64,000 nt of DNA from Photobacterium sp. TLY01 (GTDB taxonomy: Bacteria; Pseudomonadota; Gammaproteobacteria; Enterobacterales; Vibrionaceae): NCBI RefSeq assembly GCF_021432065.1, contig NZ_CP090365.1:1240001-1304000 (forward strand). The letters are read 5' to 3'. The notes beneath the pieces are model-generated. The model did no database searches. It saw nothing but the letters and a program-made list of their open reading frames with translations, and was not told where the DNA came from. The position numbers and the translations under genes were made by a program. Shown piece by piece: positions 1-8,673 of the stretch (position 1 is its first letter; every line of letters begins with the position of its first letter).

Positions 1-2
1 GT

Positions 3-257
3 GTCGCGGCTGAAATTGGCTTTCTCATCCGCGAAGGGGATGATGTCTCAGAGCTTTCATTTCATGGCCCGGACAAGAATGCAATCGAAGCTGAATTTGC
101 ACCTTTTCTGGCATTAGCGAAAAGTGTGAATACCAAAGTACAGTATCAGACCCTCTACAGCGACGACGGCACAGCAATGACAGCGAGCCTGCAGTTTGAA
201 TGCAGTGCTGAAAAACTGATCTTCGACCTCAAGTCGCGCTCCCTGCCTTCACAATAA
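3..257 (+). CDS. DUF406 (YfcZ/YiiS-type) protein, 3' part
   Basis: The reading frame is open from the window edge to a TAA at 255-257, so only the C-terminal 84 residues are present. The visible part (an alanine-rich helix followed by a strand ending in FECSAEKLIFDL) matches the C-terminal layout of the small YfcZ/YiiS family (DUF406), whose E. coli member ends in a very similar FACEAEMLIF segment. The function of the family is not established. The start lies left of the window. Confidence 0.65.
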   Translation, partial: VAAEIGFLIREGDDVSELSFHGPDKNAIEAEFAPFLALAKSVNTKVQYQTLYSDDGTAMTASLQFECSAEKLIFDLKSRSLPSQ

Positions 258-391
258 GCTGCAATCGGAAGTCATATCGGGCAAAAATTCTGTCCCGATA
301 TGGCTATTTGCTGCCATCCCTCCCACTCCTCTGTGATATGATTCCCGCCAGAGAACTATGCCAAGATAACAATGCAATAGGATGCGCAGGA

Positions 392-1264
392 ATGACCAAC
401 AAAACTATCGCTTTCATCGGGTTAGGCACTATGGGTTTCCCTATGGCCGGGCACTTAGCCACTGCAGGCTTTCATGTCGTGGTGTACAACCGCACGACAG
501 CCACAGCAGAGAGATGGCTCAACACTTACCCGGGCAAGCTTGCACTGACTCCGGCAGAGGCCGCACAAGAGGCCGATGTCGTCCTGACCTGTGTCGGTAA
601 TGATAACGATGTCCGTGAAGTCTACTGCGGAGAACAGGGAATCCTGTCAACCATTCGTCCAGGCACATTATTGATTGATCACACAACAGCATCAGCCGAT
701 GTCGCCCGTGAAATCGCAGAAGCCGCCAGCAAAGCGTCAGCCACATTCATTGACGCGCCAGTCTCTGGCGGTGAAGCTGGCGCTGTGAATGGCTGTCTGA
801 CCATCATGGTCGGCGGTAGCGAAACAGCATTTCAGACAGCCCAGCCTATTTTCAACACTTATGCGAAAGCCTCGACCCTGATGGGTGATGTCGGGTTCGG
901 CCAAATTACAAAAATGGCGAACCAAATCTGCATTACCGGTATTCTCCAGGGCTTATCTGAGGCCATTACGCTTGCTAAGGCAGCAGGATTAGATATCGAG
1001 AAAATGACCGATGTGCTGAAACACGGTGCGGCCGGCTCATGGCAAATGGAAAACCGTGCTGTCACTATGGCGGAAGATAAATTTGATTTCGGTTTTGCCA
1101 TCGACTGGATGCGAAAAGATCTGTCTATCTGTTTCGAAGCCGCCGATAAACTGTCTGTCCCACTTCCTCTTGCCCGTCAGGTTGATGCGGAATACGCGAA
1201 ACTTCAGGACAGAGGTTTTAATCGCGCAGACACATCGGTATTAATCAAACAATTTGATCAATAA
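392..1264 (+). CDS. NAD(P)-dependent beta-hydroxyacid dehydrogenase (3-hydroxyisobutyrate dehydrogenase family)
   Basis: A 290-residue cytosolic oxidoreductase of the 3-hydroxyisobutyrate/tartronate-semialdehyde reductase family. It opens with a Rossmann nucleotide-binding motif (GLGTMGFPMAGHL, residues 9-21), has the substrate-binding DAPVSGGEAGA stretch near residue 120, and the catalytic lysine in KMANQ near residue 172. Length matches the family (about 290). I chose ATG 392 because the Rossmann motif follows at the usual distance and a TAGGA ribosome-binding site sits about nine bases upstream; an in-frame extension to 308 has no homologous character. The exact substrate cannot be read from sequence; GarR/GlxR-like semialdehyde reduction is the usual role. 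A hairpin terminator follows. Confidence 0.85.
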   Translation: MTNKTIAFIGLGTMGFPMAGHLATAGFHVVVYNRTTATAERWLNTYPGKLALTPAEAAQEADVVLTCVGNDNDVREVYCGEQGILSTIRPGTLLIDHTTASADVAREIAEAASKASATFIDAPVSGGEAGAVNGCLTIMVGGSETAFQTAQPIFNTYAKASTLMGDVGFGQITKMANQICITGILQGLSEAITLAKAAGLDIEKMTDVLKHGAAGSWQMENRAVTMAEDKFDFGFAIDWMRKDLSICFEAADKLSVPLPLARQVDAEYAKLQDRGFNRADTSVLIKQFDQ

Positions 1265-1291
1265 CGCCGACCTGGGTTCATGGTAGGGTTG

Positions 1292-1327
1292 AAATATGCG
1301 TTGATAGTAATATCAGCGCATATTTTT
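1292..1327 (+). terminator. Rho-independent terminator after the dehydrogenase gene
   Basis: Inverted repeat AAATATGCG-TTGATA / TATCAG-CGCATATTT around a four-base loop, followed by a run of T, 27 bases after the dehydrogenase stop codon. Confidence 0.7.
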
Positions 1328-1441
1328 ATCCAAGCCTTTGGTGACACTACTCCCAATTCACCAGCTAATGCTGTCTTTTCTTCTGGTACTGATTACAATT
1401 TGTCAGGAATAGACTGAATACAGACCTGTGTCGTGATAAAT

Positions 1442-2005
1442 ATGACAAAGCAACGCCAGCCATTTTTCCTGTTCGCCGTCCTGGGCTTTGTTCTGATAAA
1501 CAGCCAGACCGTTGCCGCGAATCAATTCATTTCAGAAATAAAGCTGCTTAACTACACAGATAGCTACGGTAACGTGTCGCTGCGGCATTCAAAAACCATT
1601 ACCCTGCCTAACCCGCTTCATGTGAAAGGCAATCTGAATCTCGAAAATAGTGATATTCGTTATTTACCGGGTGTCGTTCGCGTCGATGGAAATCTCAACC
1701 TGGCCTATAGCAACATTGTTTCATTGCCTAAAAAGCTGGAAGTTTCGGGATATCTCAATCTGGCCCACACCCGAATTACCAGACTGAGCCCGTACCTTAA
1801 GATACCCGGGGATTTAAGTTTGATCGGCATGCCCATTACACGGTTACCCCCTTACCTGTTTGTCGGTGGCGATCTCTATCTGGCTCATACCAAAATTACT
1901 GAACTTCCTCCCAATATCACAATAAAAGGTGATATTTATTTAGGAGGCGTTCAATTGAAATCCATTCCGGAAAATCTACGTATCGGCGGGAATATCTATC
2001 AATAA
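1442..2005 (+). CDS. Secreted leucine-rich-repeat-like protein
   Basis: A 187-residue protein with an N-terminal signal peptide (hydrophobic FFLFAVLGFVLI, cleavage likely after TVAA). The rest consists of about six repeats of 20-23 residues with the pattern LPxxLxVxGDLxLxxTxIT (for example near residues 60, 80, 100, 123, 145 and 166), alternating between polar and hydrophobic positions as in leucine-rich or related solenoid folds. No catalytic domain is present. It is flanked by terminators on both sides, so it is probably a single-gene transcript. A GTG nine bases upstream (1433) is an alternative start; neither has a strong ribosome-binding site. Function is unknown; a binding or adhesion role is only a guess. 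Confidence 0.6.
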   Translation: MTKQRQPFFLFAVLGFVLINSQTVAANQFISEIKLLNYTDSYGNVSLRHSKTITLPNPLHVKGNLNLENSDIRYLPGVVRVDGNLNLAYSNIVSLPKKLEVSGYLNLAHTRITRLSPYLKIPGDLSLIGMPITRLPPYLFVGGDLYLAHTKITELPPNITIKGDIYLGGVQLKSIPENLRIGGNIYQ

Positions 2006-2065
2006 AATTGATGTCCCCGATCAATCCCGGACATCAATACTTTTTACACCGTCCAAAAACACTAA

Positions 2066-2117
2066 AGCCAGAAACACATCATGAGTGTCTCTGGCTAACT
2101 TTACTTACTTTTTTACA
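2066..2117 (+). terminator. Terminator after the leucine-rich-repeat gene
   Basis: AGCCAGA-ACAC / GTGT-TCTGGCT inverted repeat at 2066-2096 followed by a T-rich stretch ending in TTTTTT. Confidence 0.6.
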
Positions 2118-2850
2118 TAACCAATCTGATTTTTATCTTTTTCGTCGCTTTCGCATCAAGTGCGTTCATTTACTTTTCAGTTTCGACTTAGAAGACTGTG
2201 ACTGGTAATAGAACCATTGTCTACGGCTTTTATTTGTCATAATTCACCTCTCGATAAAACATAGATAACAAGCCAAGTTTTTCTAAAAATCTTTGCTACC
2301 TAATCCGTTCACTTTACTCAAAGATTCATTACAGTTGAATGACATTGAAGTATCGTTAACGTTACTCTCTCCAATTGCGAATACTGATCAGCATAATCAA
2401 CAAAACTGTTGTGTCCTTTATGCTCAGATTCTGGAGAAGAATAAACATGAAGCGAGAAGGATTGATACTGAGTGTTCTGATCCGACACTGAACTTTATGA
2501 CGTTTGGGGAACGTCATCCTTCAATTCAGTTACCTCACCTGAGGTTCGGTTTTCCAACGCTTTTTCAGAGTTATCACCATCTAGTTCACATCAACAAAAA
2601 TCAATATAAGAGTGTCCGGCACATTTTTCAATACCATTTTTGACCTTTTTTGTGAGTTTATGCTCACATTTTTCTCATACGTTACACATCTGAGTTACAA
2701 AGTGTTGTGAATCAAGCCCTTAACAATTCACTACAATTTCACAACATCAAATCGTATGATTTTGCACCATACTTGAGCAGTATTACAGTCGACTCAGGCT
2801 AAAATTGCTTGGAACACATTGAAAAATAAGCTTTCTATCAATATTTTCCC
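2118..2850. other. AT-rich intergenic stretch with no convincing gene
   Basis: About 730 bases between the leucine-rich-repeat gene and the SRPBCC gene. Short open frames exist (one on the plus strand at about 2293-2643) but they lack a ribosome-binding site and normal start, have erratic composition and no recognisable domain. Nothing else convincing is visible apart from the promoter at its right end. Confidence 0.5.
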
Positions 2851-2852
2851 AT

Positions 2853-2880
2853 TTGACAGATACTCATTCACTGTTAACAT
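2853..2880 (+). promoter_or_regulatory. Sigma-70-type promoter of the SRPBCC/desaturase pair
   Basis: TTGACA at 2853-2858 and TAACAT at 2875-2880 with a 16-base spacer, 28 bases before the start codon at 2909. A TGTTAA/TTAACA inverted repeat (about 2872-2898) overlaps the -10 region and could be an operator. Confidence 0.5.
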
Positions 2881-2908
2881 AATGTTACTAAATTAACAGA
2901 GGCGTATC

Positions 2909-3352
2909 ATGGCAGCGCACACAATCACAATTGAGCAATCTGCTCAGGCACCGAGAAAAGTCCTGTTTGAGTTATTAACAGATCATCAGAATCTGGGACG
3001 CTTTTTTGATGGGTCTTATCACCTGATCCGACGCGGAAAGCCAAAACCCAACGGTATTGGCGCAGTACGCAGGGTTTCAGCCGGCCCCTTTACCTTTGAT
3101 GAAAAGATCATTGACTATAAAGAAAATGAACATCTGCACTATCGCATTATCAACGGCGGCCCTGTTGTTGAGCATGGCGGGTGGATTCAGGTTCACAGTC
3201 TGAATGCTGATACAAGTAACATTCAGTATCGCATCAGCTTTTCCCCAAAAATTAAAGGCACGGGATGGCTGATCAAGCTCATTCTGGAGAAGAGTATCCG
3301 TAAAGCGCTTGCCAATCTTGCCCAACATGGTGAAAGCAAATGGAAATGCTGA
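2909..3352 (+). CDS. SRPBCC (START/polyketide-cyclase-like) family protein
   Basis: A 147-residue protein with the SRPBCC helix-grip layout: N-terminal strand with the frequent APRKVLFELLTDHQN helix, a G-x-G-x-R-R-V strand near residue 52, and a C-terminal amphipathic helix. Such proteins bind hydrophobic ligands. An AGAGG ribosome-binding site sits before ATG 2909. The 3' end overlaps the sterol-desaturase-like gene by 13 bases, so the two are translated together. Co-occurrence with a membrane hydroxylase suggests a lipid-related job; that is inference. Confidence 0.75.
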   Translation: MAAHTITIEQSAQAPRKVLFELLTDHQNLGRFFDGSYHLIRRGKPKPNGIGAVRRVSAGPFTFDEKIIDYKENEHLHYRIINGGPVVEHGGWIQVHSLNADTSNIQYRISFSPKIKGTGWLIKLILEKSIRKALANLAQHGESKWKC

Positions 3353-4164
3353 TACTGCTGGCGATCAGCCCGCTGTTTTTTATCTCAATGCTATGGGAGT
3401 ACAAACGTTTACGCCGGGAAGGCAACCCGGATTACAACTGGAAAGAACTGGCGTGTAACCTCACCCTGGCCGGTCTTCACCAGAGTGCAGACCTCATCGC
3501 CACTTTATTGCTGATGCCTTTTTTCCTCTGGCTTTATCAGTACCGCCTGTTCGATATCGAGATGTCTCTGGTCACCATTGCGCTGGCATTTCTGCTGCAA
3601 GATTTCTGCTATTACTGGTTTCACCGTGCCTCGCACCATATCAATTGGTTATGGGCCTCGCACATCGTCCATCATTCATCTCAGCACATGAACTTCACCA
3701 CAGCGTTCAGACAAAGCCTGACTTACCCTGTATCGGGGATGTGGATCTTCTGGCTGCCTTTAATCGTCATCGGATATCCGCCGGCGACCGTTGTGTTGGT
3801 TGTCTCGGTCAATCTTGGCTTCCAGTTCTTTGTGCATACCCGGGTGATTCAGCGCCTTGGGTGGCTGGAGCACATTTTCAATACCCCATCCCACCACCGT
3901 GTGCACCATGCCAGGAACCCTGAATACATCGATAAGAACTTCGCTGGCGTGCTGATTCTCTGGGATAAGCTTTTTGGCACTTTCGTACCTGAAAATGACA
4001 GTACGGTCATACGCTATGGGGTGCGTGAAGACTTTAGTGGCTGGCGCCCTATCCAGGCAACCTTCCATCACTGGCAGCATATTTTCAGCTGCGCTCTGGC
4101 CCCCAACCTGACGGTAAAATCACGTTTACTCTGTCTGTTCGGCCCTCCTCGCCACACCCGATGA
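3340..4164 (+). CDS. Sterol desaturase / fatty-acid hydroxylase family membrane protein
   Basis: A 274-residue integral membrane protein with the histidine-box signature of the fatty acid hydroxylase superfamily: HRASHH near residue 100, HIVHHSSQH near 111, and HHRVHH near 186, which together bind a di-iron centre. Several hydrophobic segments (about 1-20, 45-70, 80-95, 125-165) place the active site at the cytosolic membrane face. It overlaps the preceding SRPBCC gene by 13 bases. The reaction would be O2-dependent hydroxylation or desaturation of a lipid; the substrate is not evident. Confidence 0.85.
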   Translation: MEMLILLAISPLFFISMLWEYKRLRREGNPDYNWKELACNLTLAGLHQSADLIATLLLMPFFLWLYQYRLFDIEMSLVTIALAFLLQDFCYYWFHRASHHINWLWASHIVHHSSQHMNFTTAFRQSLTYPVSGMWIFWLPLIVIGYPPATVVLVVSVNLGFQFFVHTRVIQRLGWLEHIFNTPSHHRVHHARNPEYIDKNFAGVLILWDKLFGTFVPENDSTVIRYGVREDFSGWRPIQATFHHWQHIFSCALAPNLTVKSRLLCLFGPPRHTR

Positions 4165-4261
4165 CCGGATAACTGACATTTGTTTGATCCAGATAAAATA
4201 TATGGTCATGAAACAGAATTAATATGACCTCTCTTTCGATCATCATATTGGAGGGGTTCAG

Positions 4262-4804
4262 GTGAGACAGCCAACTTTAACAACCGAACGTTTGTTGCTT
4301 CGTCCATTACAACTTGCCGATGCAACCTTGATTCAAAAACTGGCAGGTGCGCCTGAAATTGCTCTGGGAACCACGAATGTACCTTACCCGTATGATTCTG
4401 GTATGGCCGGACAATGGATCGGCCGCTCATTAGCCGGTTGGGACAATGGCACGCTAGCTATTTTTGCGATTGCATTGAAAGACACGGAACAACTTATCGG
4501 ATGCATCGGGCTGCATAATATCAAACAGCGCCAGGCACAATTAGGCTTCTGGTTAGGTATCCCATTCTGGGGCCATGGCTATTGCGCAGAAGCTGCCCGC
4601 CGGTTAGTCGATTTTGGTTTTTTTGATCTGAAACTCAGCAGAATATTTGCCCAGCACAGGCGTCTCGATCCCAGACCGGGAAAAGTTCTTGAACACGCAG
4701 GCCTTTCCTTTGTCCGCGTCAAACCCGACGCCATGCGCGTCAACAGAATCACCGAAGATCTCTCCTATTACGAAGTCACGAACCCCAACCTTGTTGAAAC
4801 TTAA
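4262..4804 (+). CDS. GNAT family N-acetyltransferase (RimJ/RimL-like)
   Basis: A 180-residue acetyltransferase of the RimJ/RimL class: N-terminal LTTERLLLRPLQLADA, the beta-bulge IGCIGLHNI near residue 80, LGFWLGIPFWGHGYCAEAARRLVDFGF (acetyl-CoA binding, about 98-125), and GKVLEHAGL near 140. The start is GTG 4262, supported by a strong GGAGGGG ribosome-binding site seven bases upstream. The usual xxNxxS element before KVLE reads LDPRPGKVLE here, a mild deviation. The substrate (protein N-terminus or small amine) is unknown. Confidence 0.8.
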   Translation: MRQPTLTTERLLLRPLQLADATLIQKLAGAPEIALGTTNVPYPYDSGMAGQWIGRSLAGWDNGTLAIFAIALKDTEQLIGCIGLHNIKQRQAQLGFWLGIPFWGHGYCAEAARRLVDFGFFDLKLSRIFAQHRRLDPRPGKVLEHAGLSFVRVKPDAMRVNRITEDLSYYEVTNPNLVET

Positions 4805-5167
4805 GCCCTTATGTCCGCTGTAAAAATTCTGCTGAACAGCAAAAAAACACCACAGAATAATCGCCTTCGTTAACGGCTTGTAATGAAATTATCACCCGTA
4901 AAATACATTGATTACTATAATAATGGTGACGGTTAAGTAACGATTAAGTTATGAATCACTATATTCATAAGGGTAATAAGTGGGGCAGGCATACTATCCA
5001 ATCTGAAAACAGGAAGTTGTAACCTAAATGGGGTTTACTTATCACAGGAGTGAAATTTTTTGGAAACAAGTAGGTCTAAAAATGAGAGCCCTGTAACTAA
5101 TGTACCCCTAAGATACTTAGGCACAACCTAATCGATGGCTTTGCCACTGATAGATGAGGTGAATAAT
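4805..5167 (+). other. Long leader before a small secreted-protein gene
   Basis: A 360-base stretch without a convincing gene. A TATAAT hexamer lies near 4916, leaving an untranslated leader of about 240 bases. It contains short stems such as CCTAAG-ATA-CTTAGG near 5106 and TGGC-TT-TGCCA near 5136, just before the ribosome-binding site. I could not fit it to a known riboswitch. Confidence 0.35.
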
Positions 5168-5479
5168 ATGACTAGCTTTAAAGTACTCACTGCAACCGCT
5201 GTACTGCTAATGTCGACGTCAGCTCTTGCTGATATTCGGGTAACGGATGCGAATAACGGTGCTTGGGTCACAGTGACCGAAAATGGTCAACCTGCTGCCA
5301 ATGCATCTGTCTCTGTTGCTAACGTACCTCAACAACGCAAAACATACACCACTGATGAACGTGGTCGTGTATTCATTCCACTGCAGCTGAACTCTTCCCG
5401 CTCAGTGAAATTCGAGGCCACTACTGAAAATGGCCAGAAATCATCTCGTTATGCATTTACTGGGTCACGCAAAAACTAA
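5168..5479 (+). CDS. Small periplasmic protein with an Ig-like/transthyretin-like fold
   Basis: A 103-residue protein with a clear Sec signal peptide (TATAVLLMSTSALA, cleavage after ALA near residue 21). The mature part, WVTVTENGQPAANASVSV followed by YTTDERGRVFIPL, matches the strand-turn-strand layout of carboxypeptidase-regulatory-like or transthyretin-like domains. I chose ATG 5168, preceded by GAGGTGA, over an upstream in-frame ATG (5135) because the signal peptide then starts normally. A strong terminator follows, so it is monocistronic. Function is unknown. Confidence 0.65.
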   Translation: MTSFKVLTATAVLLMSTSALADIRVTDANNGAWVTVTENGQPAANASVSVANVPQQRKTYTTDERGRVFIPLQLNSSRSVKFEATTENGQKSSRYAFTGSRKN

Positions 5480-5495
5480 GTACAGTCGCTAAGAT

Positions 5496-5527
5496 GAAGG
5501 CTCCCAAATGGGAGCCTTCTGGTTTTA
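5496..5527 (+). terminator. Strong Rho-independent terminator
   Basis: Perfect ten-base stem GAAGGCTCCC / GGGAGCCTTC around AAAT at 5496-5519, followed by a T-rich tail. Confidence 0.85.
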
Positions 5528-5647
5528 AGCGTTCAAAAAACAGAGACTTGAACTTGCTCTTATCTCACTGCACCATAAGCGAGACACTTTGAATATAAAA
5601 TCAAACACAATAATTAAAAAATCACTGTTACAGGAGAGTAAACAGTC

Positions 5648-7762
5648 ATGGTTGATTTTTCGACAGCAGCGACCCGAAGCGTATTACTGACAGGATCATC
5701 AGAACACAGCAAGCGGCAAGAACTCAAACACGCCTTCAATGAAACCTGGGCACTCTACGAATCCCTCTTTTCCCTGATCAACAACCACGCAGCCTATTTC
5801 AAGAAAGCCGAACCCCTCCGGCATCCGCTGATTTTTTATTACGGCCACACAGCGGTCTTTTATATCAATAAGTTAAAACTCGGCAAATACATAGAAAACC
5901 GGATTGATCCTCACTTCGAGTCGATGTTTGCGATTGGTGTTGATGAAATGTCCTGGGATGATCTCAATGACGCCCACTACGACTGGCCAAGTGTTGATGC
6001 GGTACAAGCCTATCGGCAGCAGGTAAAAGACACAGTCAACCAGGTGATCGATAACATGCCCCTGACCCTGCCCATTACCGACCAGGATCCTGCCTGGATC
6101 ATTCTGATGGGCATCGAACATGAACGCATCCACCTTGAAACCTCTTCTGTGATTATGCGCCAGCTCCCGCTGTCTGATCTGACCCCATCTTCAGACTGGG
6201 AAGCCTGTCCGGAAGCAGGACCCGCACCTTCTAATCAACTGATCGCTATGGCCGGCCGTTCGATCTCGCTGGGTAAACCCGAAGATGCCGAGACCTATGG
6301 TTGGGACAATGAATACGGTATCCAGCCCTATAAAGTGCATGACTTCAAAACCAGTAAATACCTGGTGTCGAATCAGGAGTACCTGGATTTCGTGAAGGAT
6401 GGCGGATATCAGCAACAAAGATACTGGACAGAAGAAGGCCTGGCCTGGCTGGCCTACACAAAAGCTACCATGCCGCGGTTCTGGCTTGAGCGCGACGGCA
6501 ACTTGTTACAGCGTAACCTGACACAGGAAATCCCGCTGCCGCTGAACTGGCCGGTAGAAGTCAATCAACTTGAAGCCAAGGCATTTTGTAACTGGAAAGC
6601 CGACAAAACCCAGCAATCCATTCGGCTGCCCACAGAAGCGGAATGGTACATTCTGAGACAATGTCTTGAAATGGCTTCCCCTTCCTGGCTGGAAGCGCCC
6701 GGTAATACCGAGCTGGCCTATTATGCCTCGTCATGCCCGGTTGACCGCTTTGAGCATAACGGCCTTTGCGATATTGTGGGGAATGTCTGGCAATGGACAG
6801 AATCCGCTATTGATGGCTTCCAGGGATTTAAAGTCCATCCGTTATACGATGACTTCTCCACCCCTACTTTTGACGGCCAACATAATCTGATGAAAGGCGG
6901 CTCATGGATTTCAACCGGTAATGAGACAATTCCGGAATCTCGCTACGCTTTTCGTCGCCATTTTTATCAACATGCGGGATTCCGCTATGTCGCTTCTGAG
7001 CAGGATCCAGCCAGTATGGAAAATCTGAATATCTATGAAACCAATGAGTTAATCGCGCAATATCTGGAATTTCACTATGGGAATGAGTATTTCTCTGTCC
7101 CGAATTTTTGTGTCAACGGGGTGAAGCAGTGCCTGCAGGAAATTTCATTACATAGCACGCAACGGGCGCTGGATATCGGCTGCTCCGTCGGCAGAGCCAG
7201 CTTTGAACTGGCAAAACGGTTTGATCACGTAGACGGTATCGACTTTTCCGCCCGCTTTATTCAGCAGGCCTATGCCCTGCTTGAGCAAGGGGAGAAGCGC
7301 TACACCATTCCAACCGAAGGCGATCTGGTTGAGTTCAAAAGTATCACCCTTGACGAATTAGGCTATCAGAACCTGAAAGGCAGCATTCACTTCAGCCAGG
7401 GTGATGCCTGTAATCTTAAACCCCAGTTTACCGACTACGATCTCGTCTACGCTTCTAATCTCATTGACCGGCTGGCAGATCCCAAGGCATTTCTGAACAG
7501 TATTGCCGAACGGATTGTACCGGGTGGGTATCTGGTCATTACGTCGCCCTACACCTGGCTGGAAGACTATACGGCCAAAGACATGTGGCTGGGGGGCATC
7601 AAGGTGAATGGCGAGAATTTCACCACTTTAGACGGGCTCACGGAAACGCTGATCCCGCATTTCGAACTGATTGCTGTGAAAGAAATTCCGTTTGTGATCC
7701 GCGAGACGAAACGAAAATTCCAGCATACTGTGTCAGAAATGACCATCTGGCGGAAACGTTAA
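5648..7762 (+). CDS. ovoA: 5-histidylcysteine sulfoxide synthase / mercaptohistidine N-methyltransferase OvoA
   Basis: A 704-residue cytosolic enzyme that starts ovothiol biosynthesis: an iron-dependent sulfoxide synthase joins cysteine to histidine, and the C-terminal domain is the predicted N-methyltransferase. The domain order matches OvoA: a DinB_2-like helical bundle (about 20-170) with the iron-binding HERIHLE motif near 157-163, an FGE-sulfatase/SUMF1 domain (about 195-460; GWDNEYG, RLPTEAEWY, GNVWQWTES, GGSW, FRRHF), and a class I SAM methyltransferase (about 490-704; LDIGCSVGR near 507). Full family length. ATG 5648 has an AGGAGAG ribosome-binding site. Ovothiol is a histidine-derived thiol antioxidant. 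Confidence 0.93.
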   Translation: MVDFSTAATRSVLLTGSSEHSKRQELKHAFNETWALYESLFSLINNHAAYFKKAEPLRHPLIFYYGHTAVFYINKLKLGKYIENRIDPHFESMFAIGVDEMSWDDLNDAHYDWPSVDAVQAYRQQVKDTVNQVIDNMPLTLPITDQDPAWIILMGIEHERIHLETSSVIMRQLPLSDLTPSSDWEACPEAGPAPSNQLIAMAGRSISLGKPEDAETYGWDNEYGIQPYKVHDFKTSKYLVSNQEYLDFVKDGGYQQQRYWTEEGLAWLAYTKATMPRFWLERDGNLLQRNLTQEIPLPLNWPVEVNQLEAKAFCNWKADKTQQSIRLPTEAEWYILRQCLEMASPSWLEAPGNTELAYYASSCPVDRFEHNGLCDIVGNVWQWTESAIDGFQGFKVHPLYDDFSTPTFDGQHNLMKGGSWISTGNETIPESRYAFRRHFYQHAGFRYVASEQDPASMENLNIYETNELIAQYLEFHYGNEYFSVPNFCVNGVKQCLQEISLHSTQRALDIGCSVGRASFELAKRFDHVDGIDFSARFIQQAYALLEQGEKRYTIPTEGDLVEFKSITLDELGYQNLKGSIHFSQGDACNLKPQFTDYDLVYASNLIDRLADPKAFLNSIAERIVPGGYLVITSPYTWLEDYTAKDMWLGGIKVNGENFTTLDGLTETLIPHFELIAVKEIPFVIRETKRKFQHTVSEMTIWRKR

Positions 7763-7851
7763 CCGCCCGCAGGAATCACGGCTCGCCCCAGGCCAATACA
7801 TTTGTTTTGGTCTGGGGTAAACTAGCCGCTTTTTGAAATGAGTACTGGCAA

Positions 7852-8157
7852 GTGAAAACACCGTGCGTGGCGAAGTGTAAAAATCAGGAAGGGATCTGCA
7901 GTGGTTGCCTGCGAACCATGAAAGAAATCGGAGAATGGCGGCTCATGAACGATGATGCGCACACCCAGACTATCGCCCAGATCCAGGGCGTTGAAACCAC
8001 ACACAACTGTGAACGTTGTGGGCAACCGGCTTATTGCGCGATTGAGGATGGCAACAGCCAGTGCTGGTGCTTTGAACTGGACAGACGTGATACCAGCAGC
8101 CTGCCGAAAGGTCAGTGTGTTTGTCGTGCCTGTCTCGCGAGTCTGCCATTGCTGTAA
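7852..8157 (+). CDS. Cysteine-rich DUF1289 / CWC-type small protein
   Basis: A 101-residue protein that joins two short cysteine modules. The N-terminal CVAKCKNQEGICSGCLRTMKEI part (residues 5-26) is the DUF1289 signature, and CERCGQPAYCAIEDGNSQCWCFE (about 49-71) matches the cysteine-rich CWC family, with a final CVCRACL pair. The cysteines probably bind zinc or a cluster. The start is GTG 7852; the ribosome-binding site is weak. It follows ovoA by 89 bases on the same strand. Function is unknown. Confidence 0.7.
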   Translation: MKTPCVAKCKNQEGICSGCLRTMKEIGEWRLMNDDAHTQTIAQIQGVETTHNCERCGQPAYCAIEDGNSQCWCFELDRRDTSSLPKGQCVCRACLASLPLL

Positions 8158-8214
8158 TCGGTAAACTGCTACTATTAGAGGTGACATTGCCGTACACCTG
8201 AGAGTGAAGCTCGC

Positions 8215-8664
8215 ATGAAAAAGTGGCTGCTGTTTATGGTCTTATTGAGCCTTCTGGGCTGTAATCCTCCGCCCAAAGCAGGATTTACTGCCAGCGATTT
8301 GCAGCAAGACTGGGTATTATCCAAAATTGATGGCAGAGAGATCACCCAGATAGAAACACGGCCCCCCATCAGCCTGAGCCTGGACAGCCAGTTCAAAGCC
8401 ACAGGATTCAGTGGCTGCAATCAGTTCATGGGCCTGGCGGAGCTAAAAAATGGTAACCAGTTCCGCATTACCTCACTCGTGTCCACCAAGATGGCTTGTA
8501 TCCAGAATGAAGTGGCAACCGTTGAAGCGGTTATCGTCAGCTCACTGCAGCAATGGAATACGACGGCACTTGAAAGTGATACCTTATCTCTGACGACAGA
8601 ACAGCACGTACTGACCTTCGTTCCCAAAGATCTGTCCGTGCCACTCGACTCAACCAATCCCTGA
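8215..8664 (+). CDS. META domain-containing lipoprotein (HslJ-like)
   Basis: A 149-residue lipoprotein: a signal peptide with lipobox LLGC (Cys 16), then a META/HslJ domain (QDWVLSKIDGREI near 31, FKATGFSGCNQFMGLAEL near 61-78, STKMACIQNE near 91-100). HslJ-type proteins are envelope proteins linked to heat and novobiocin tolerance in E. coli. The gene ends 9 bases from the convergent olsF-like gene. Confidence 0.85.
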   Translation: MKKWLLFMVLLSLLGCNPPPKAGFTASDLQQDWVLSKIDGREITQIETRPPISLSLDSQFKATGFSGCNQFMGLAELKNGNQFRITSLVSTKMACIQNEVATVEAVIVSSLQQWNTTALESDTLSLTTEQHVLTFVPKDLSVPLDSTNP

Positions 8665-8673
8665 CAGCCCGGT

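Noticed and set aside
2293-2643. 116-residue open frame in the AT-rich gap
   Set aside because: Non-ATG start without ribosome-binding site, no domain, and composition unlike neighbouring genes.
4900-5167. c-di-GMP (GEMM) riboswitch in the leader
   Set aside because: The conserved GEMM core and tetraloop-receptor elements could not be matched.
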